Origin: Tessaracoccus flavescens
Lineage (GTDB): Bacteria > Actinomycetota > Actinomycetes > Propionibacteriales > Propionibacteriaceae
DNA: 18,092 bases
Direction: 5' to 3'
Assembly: GCA_020741375.1 (NCBI GenBank)
Contig: DYZF01000062.1
Coordinates: forward strand, 1 to 18,092
Below are positions 15,063 through 18,092 of this stretch, one piece after another. Under the pieces are notes generated by a model that saw nothing but the letters and a program-made list of their open reading frames with translations, ran no database searches and was not told the origin of the DNA. How positions within the stretch are numbered: position 1 is the first letter of the stretch; every line of letters begins with the position of its first letter. The position numbers were made by a program, and so were the translations under genes.

Positions 15063-16693
15063 AGCTGCGGCTCGGCACACGGGGGTCGGCGCTGGCCGTC
15101 ACCCAATCCGAACTGGTCGCCGACGAACTGCGCCGTCGCGGGCACGAGGTTGAGCTGGTCCGGATCAAGACGGGCGGCGACGTGGCTCAGGGGTCGCTGG
15201 CCCGTCTGGGGGGCGTCGGCGTGTTCGCTGCCGAACTCCGGGTCGCGCTGCTCGACGGGGTGTGCGACTTCGCCGTGCACTCCCTGAAAGATCTGCCCAC
15301 CGCACCCATCGACGGGCTCACGATCGCCGCGGTGCCGGAGCGTGAAGATGCTCGCGACGCCCTGTGCGCGCGCGACGAGATGACGCTCTCCGAGTTGCCC
15401 GCAGGGGCCTCCGTCGGTACCGGGTCGCCGCGACGGGTGGCGCAACTGCGCGCCCTTCGCCCAGACCTGCGCTTCGTCGACGTGCGCGGCAACGTCGGCA
15501 CACGCTTGGCGCGCGTCGCCGACGGTGACCTAGACGCCGTGATCTTGGCGGCGGCCGGGCTCAAGCGACTTGGGCTGGCCGACCGGATCACCGATGTCCT
15601 ACCCATCCTTCCCGCCCCGGGGCAAGGAGCGCTGGCACTGGAGTGCCGCGAGGATCGCGCTGATGTGATCGATGCCTTGCGTCCGCTGGATCACGATCCG
15701 ACGCGTCAGGCAGTGGAGGCAGAGCGGCTCGTGCTGTCTGGCCTGGGCGGCGGTTGCGCGGCGCCGATCGCGGCGTGGGGCCGAGACGGGACGTTGGAGG
15801 CCGGAGCGTTCGCCGTCGACGGATCGACGGCCGTGCGCACCCAGATCCCGCTGGGCGAGTACGCGGCCGACACCGCGGTCCAAGAGCTGATGCGACACGG
15901 GGCGGCCGACGTGGCAGACCTGACGGCCACCCGCCCGTCCCGCTTGGAGGAACTGCACGACGATTCGTCCCTGTGGCGCGGTGAGGCGATCCTCGCCGGC
16001 GTGCGGGTGCTGCTGCCCAAGGCCGACGGCGCGCTCGCCGCCGGCATCCGGGCTGCGGGGGCTGAAGTGGTCGCGGTCCCGCTGACCGAGAAGGTGCCGG
16101 TGCGCCCCGCAGGGGAACTCGACGGTGCCGCGTGGGTGGCGCTCACGTCGCCCACCACCGTCGAGATGCTGGCGACGTTGGGCCTGACGATTCCTGAGGG
16201 CGCCAAAGTTGCCGCCGTGGGCCGCGCGACGGCGGAGGCCGCCCGCGCGGCCGGCATCGCCGTCGACCTGACGCCGACGGGGGAGTCGTCGGCCGCCGCG
16301 CTCGCGGCCGCGTTCCCCGACGGTGAGGGCCGAGTGGCGATCCCCGGATCGGCCCGGTCCAGCACCGTTCTGGCCGACGGACTGCGGGCCAAGGGTTACG
16401 CCGTCGACCAGTTCGCCATCTACGACGTCCATCCGGTGGCCGAGGTGCCGGGATCGGTCGCCGTGGAGCACGCGGCCGGCCAGTTCGACGTGGTCGCGAT
16501 CACGGCCGGCTCCGTGGCGCAGGCGGTCGACCTGCACCTCGGCTGGCCCCAATCAACCGCCGTCGTCGCCTTCGGCCCGCCCTCGGCGGCCGCCCTTGAG
16601 CGGCTCGGGGTGGAGGTGGCCGGAGTCGCCGCCACGCAGGACGCCGAGGGACTGATTCGCGCCATCGCGGCGCTCGGAACGGAGAGATCATGA
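15059..16693 (+). CDS. hemCD: Fused porphobilinogen deaminase / uroporphyrinogen III synthase
   Basis: The 544-aa protein has two consecutive pathway enzymes in one chain. HemC (about 1-300) joins four porphobilinogens. It shows LRLGTRGSALAVTQSE, AVHSLKDLPT, GTGSPRRVAQL, VDVRGNVGTRL, LPAPGQGALALECR and the dipyrromethane-cofactor Cys233 in GLGGGCAAPIA. HemD (about 315-544) closes the ring; it has the loose family pattern VRVLLPKADGALAAGIRAAGAEVVAVPLTE, VALTSPTTVEML, VAAVGRATAEAARAAG, IPGSARSSTVLADGL and AITAGSVAQAV. The joint is read without a stop or frameshift. The start ATG 15059 overlaps hemY by 4 nt (ATGA), and the stop overlaps hemB by 4 nt. HemC-HemD fusions are known in some bacteria. 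Confidence 0.95.
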   Translation: MKLRLGTRGSALAVTQSELVADELRRRGHEVELVRIKTGGDVAQGSLARLGGVGVFAAELRVALLDGVCDFAVHSLKDLPTAPIDGLTIAAVPEREDARDALCARDEMTLSELPAGASVGTGSPRRVAQLRALRPDLRFVDVRGNVGTRLARVADGDLDAVILAAAGLKRLGLADRITDVLPILPAPGQGALALECREDRADVIDALRPLDHDPTRQAVEAERLVLSGLGGGCAAPIAAWGRDGTLEAGAFAVDGSTAVRTQIPLGEYAADTAVQELMRHGAADVADLTATRPSRLEELHDDSSLWRGEAILAGVRVLLPKADGALAAGIRAAGAEVVAVPLTEKVPVRPAGELDGAAWVALTSPTTVEMLATLGLTIPEGAKVAAVGRATAEAARAAGIAVDLTPTGESSAAALAAAFPDGEGRVAIPGSARSSTVLADGLRAKGYAVDQFAIYDVHPVAEVPGSVAVEHAAGQFDVVAITAGSVAQAVDLHLGWPQSTAVVAFGPPSAAALERLGVEVAGVAATQDAEGLIRAIAALGTERS

Positions 16694-17655
16694 TCCAGAT
16701 TCGCCCGCGCCGGCTGCGCACCACGCCGGCCATGCGCCGCTTGGTGCGCGAGGTCCAGGTGAGGCCGTCGCAGCTCGTTTTGCCCGTCTTCGTGGCGGAA
16801 CGCGCGGGCGCGATCTCGTCGATGCCGGGAGTTGAGCGCCACACCGTCGAAGGCATCCGCGCCGTCGCGGAGCGTGCCGTCGCCGCGGGGCTTGGGGGCA
16901 TCATGCTCTTCGGCGTTCCCGACGACTTTGCGAAGGACGAACGCGGCACCCAGGCCTGGGCGCCCGACGGCATCCTGCAGCGCGGAATCGCTGCGGTGCG
17001 CGACGCCGTGGGCGACGGCATCGTCGTCATGGCCGACACCTGCCTCGACGAGTTCACCAGCCACGGCCACTGCGGATTCCTGCGCGCCGACGGCGTCGTC
17101 GACAACGACGCGACCCTCGCGGCCTACGTGTCCATGGCCGTCGCTCAGGCCGAGGCGGGCGCGCATGTGGTGGCGCCGTCGGGAATGATGGACGGCCAAG
17201 TGGAGGCGATCCGCGCCGGTCTCGACGGGGCCGGGCACACGGATGTCGCGATCCTCGCCTACGCCGCCAAGTACGCGTCGTCGTTCTACGGCCCGTTCCG
17301 GGAGGCCGTCACCTCCACCCTCGACGGCGACCGTCAGACCTACCAGCAGGACCCGGCGAACCGCCGCGAGGGCCTGCGGGAGGCGGAACTCGATCTCGCC
17401 GAGGGCGCCGACATGGTCATGGTGAAGCCCGCCGGCTACTACCTCGACGTGCTGGCCGACGTCGCCGCGGTCTCGGACGTGCCGGTTGCCGCCTACCAGG
17501 TGTCGGGGGAGTACTCGATGATCGAGGCCGCGGCCGCCGCGGGATGGATCGACCGGCAACGCGCGGTCGAGGAGTCGGTGACGGCGATCGTGCGCGCCGG
17601 CGCAGACATTGTGTTGACGTATTGGGCTGAGGAATTGGCAGGGTGGTTGAAGTGA
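16690..17655 (+). CDS. hemB: Delta-aminolevulinic acid dehydratase (porphobilinogen synthase)
   Basis: The 321-aa enzyme condenses two aminolevulinates to porphobilinogen. Both Schiff-base lysines are present: K194 in [14 protein letters not shown] and K246 in [10 protein letters not shown]. The metal loop reads [14 protein letters not shown] (116-129), with Cys118, Asp120 and Cys128. Zinc enzymes have Cys-x-Cys there, and magnesium-type enzymes have Ala-x-Asp with GQDG, so this loop is mixed. Length and the rest of the fold ([42 protein letters not shown]) are normal. The start is ATG 16690 with GGAGAG just upstream. It overlaps hemCD and hemL by 4 nt each, so it sits mid-operon. Confidence 0.96.
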   Translation: MIQIRPRRLRTTPAMRRLVREVQVRPSQLVLPVFVAERAGAISSMPGVERHTVEGIRAVAERAVAAGLGGIMLFGVPDDFAKDERGTQAWAPDGILQRGIAAVRDAVGDGIVVMADTCLDEFTSHGHCGFLRADGVVDNDATLAAYVSMAVAQAEAGAHVVAPSGMMDGQVEAIRAGLDGAGHTDVAILAYAAKYASSFYGPFREAVTSTLDGDRQTYQQDPANRREGLREAELDLAEGADMVMVKPAGYYLDVLADVAAVSDVPVAAYQVSGEYSMIEAAAAAGWIDRQRAVEESVTAIVRAGADIVLTYWAEELAGWLK

Positions 17656-18092
17656 CCCACATGGATGAGTTGTTCGGTCGCGCCCAGGGCGTGATCCCCG
17701 GAGGCGTGTCCTCCCCGGTGCGGGCGTTCGGATCGGTGGGCGGCACCCCGGTGTTCGTCACCTCGGCCCGCGGAGCGCACGTGGTGGACGCCGACGGCGT
17801 CGAATACGTGGATTTGGTGGGCTCGTGGGGCCCGGCGCTGCTGGGCCACGCGCACCCCGAGGTGGTCACCGCCGTGCAGGAGGCCGCCACGCGCGGGCTC
17901 TCGTTCGGCGCGCCGACCACCGCCGAGGTCGAGTTGGCCGAGCTGATCAGGGCGCGCATCCCGTTCGCCGACAAGGTGCGCTTCGTGTCGACCGGCACCG
18001 AGGCGACGATGACCGCGATCCGGGTGGCGCGCGGCGCGACCGGGCGCGACGTGACCGTGAAGTTCGCGGGCTGCTACCACGGCCACTCCGAC
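17652..18092 (+). CDS. hemL: Glutamate-1-semialdehyde 2,1-aminomutase, N-terminal part (3' end outside window)
   Basis: The first 147 codons are visible, with the frame still open at the right edge. The PLP enzyme converts glutamate-1-semialdehyde, made by HemA, to aminolevulinate for HemB. Recognisable blocks are [67 protein letters not shown] (S113-M120 in the cofactor phosphate region) and [11 protein letters not shown]. The catalytic Lys lies beyond the window. The start GTG 17652 overlaps the hemB stop by 4 nt, while the in-frame ATG 17661 would remove only three residues; the overlap pattern of the operon favours GTG. Confidence 0.95.
   Translation, partial: MTHMDELFGRAQGVIPGGVSSPVRAFGSVGGTPVFVTSARGAHVVDADGVEYVDLVGSWGPALLGHAHPEVVTAVQEAATRGLSFGAPTTAEVELAELIRARIPFADKVRFVSTGTEATMTAIRVARGATGRDVTVKFAGCYHGHSD

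Overview
The window is a GC-rich, gene-dense piece of an actinobacterial chromosome. Several features point to this: many GTG starts, 4-nt stop/start overlaps, starts lying directly behind a -10 box, an RsfS/NadD/phosphatase cluster like the mycobacterial Rv2421c-Rv2419c block, and a coproporphyrin-dependent heme pathway. Gene content and order suggest the Propionibacteriaceae (Tessaracoccus/Propionibacterium-like). That placement is my inference from sequence style, not a database result. No mobile element, CRISPR array, tRNA, rRNA or prophage was seen.

Left part (1-9674). The window opens inside an RNase J gene. After a good sigma-70-type promoter comes rplU-rpmA (ribosomal proteins L21 and L27), closed by a perfect 11-bp hairpin terminator. 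Next are obg (ribosome-assembly GTPase) and overlapping proB (glutamate 5-kinase). A 206-aa membrane protein with two PQ-loop/SWEET repeats follows, facing a minus-strand acyl-CoA dehydrogenase. Divergently from that runs proA, the next proline step, and then a tight group: a 45-aa single-span membrane protein, nadD, rsfS and a histidine-phosphatase gene.

Right part (9690-18092). This is a heme island with two divergent arms around a 57-bp intergenic region. The minus-strand arm is hemA-hemH-hemQ. The plus-strand arm is hemE-hemY-hemCD-hemB-hemL, with hemL running off the right edge. Together the nine activities (eight genes, with hemC and hemD fused) cover every step from glutamyl-tRNA to heme b by the coproporphyrin route: HemA, HemL, HemB, HemC, HemD, HemE, HemY/CgoX, HemH/CpfC and HemQ/ChdC. 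Neighbouring genes within each arm overlap by 4 nt, or are separated by 8 nt in the case of hemH/hemQ.

I found no clearly new multi-gene system; this is mostly core metabolism. The points most worth a second look are a mixed Cys/Asp/Cys metal site in HemB, a Cys/His-bearing C-terminal tail on HemA, the HemC-HemD fusion, a bacterial 3-1-3 SWEET-like protein whose second repeat is degenerate, a series of apparently leaderless starts, and an inverted repeat between the acyl-CoA dehydrogenase gene and proA.
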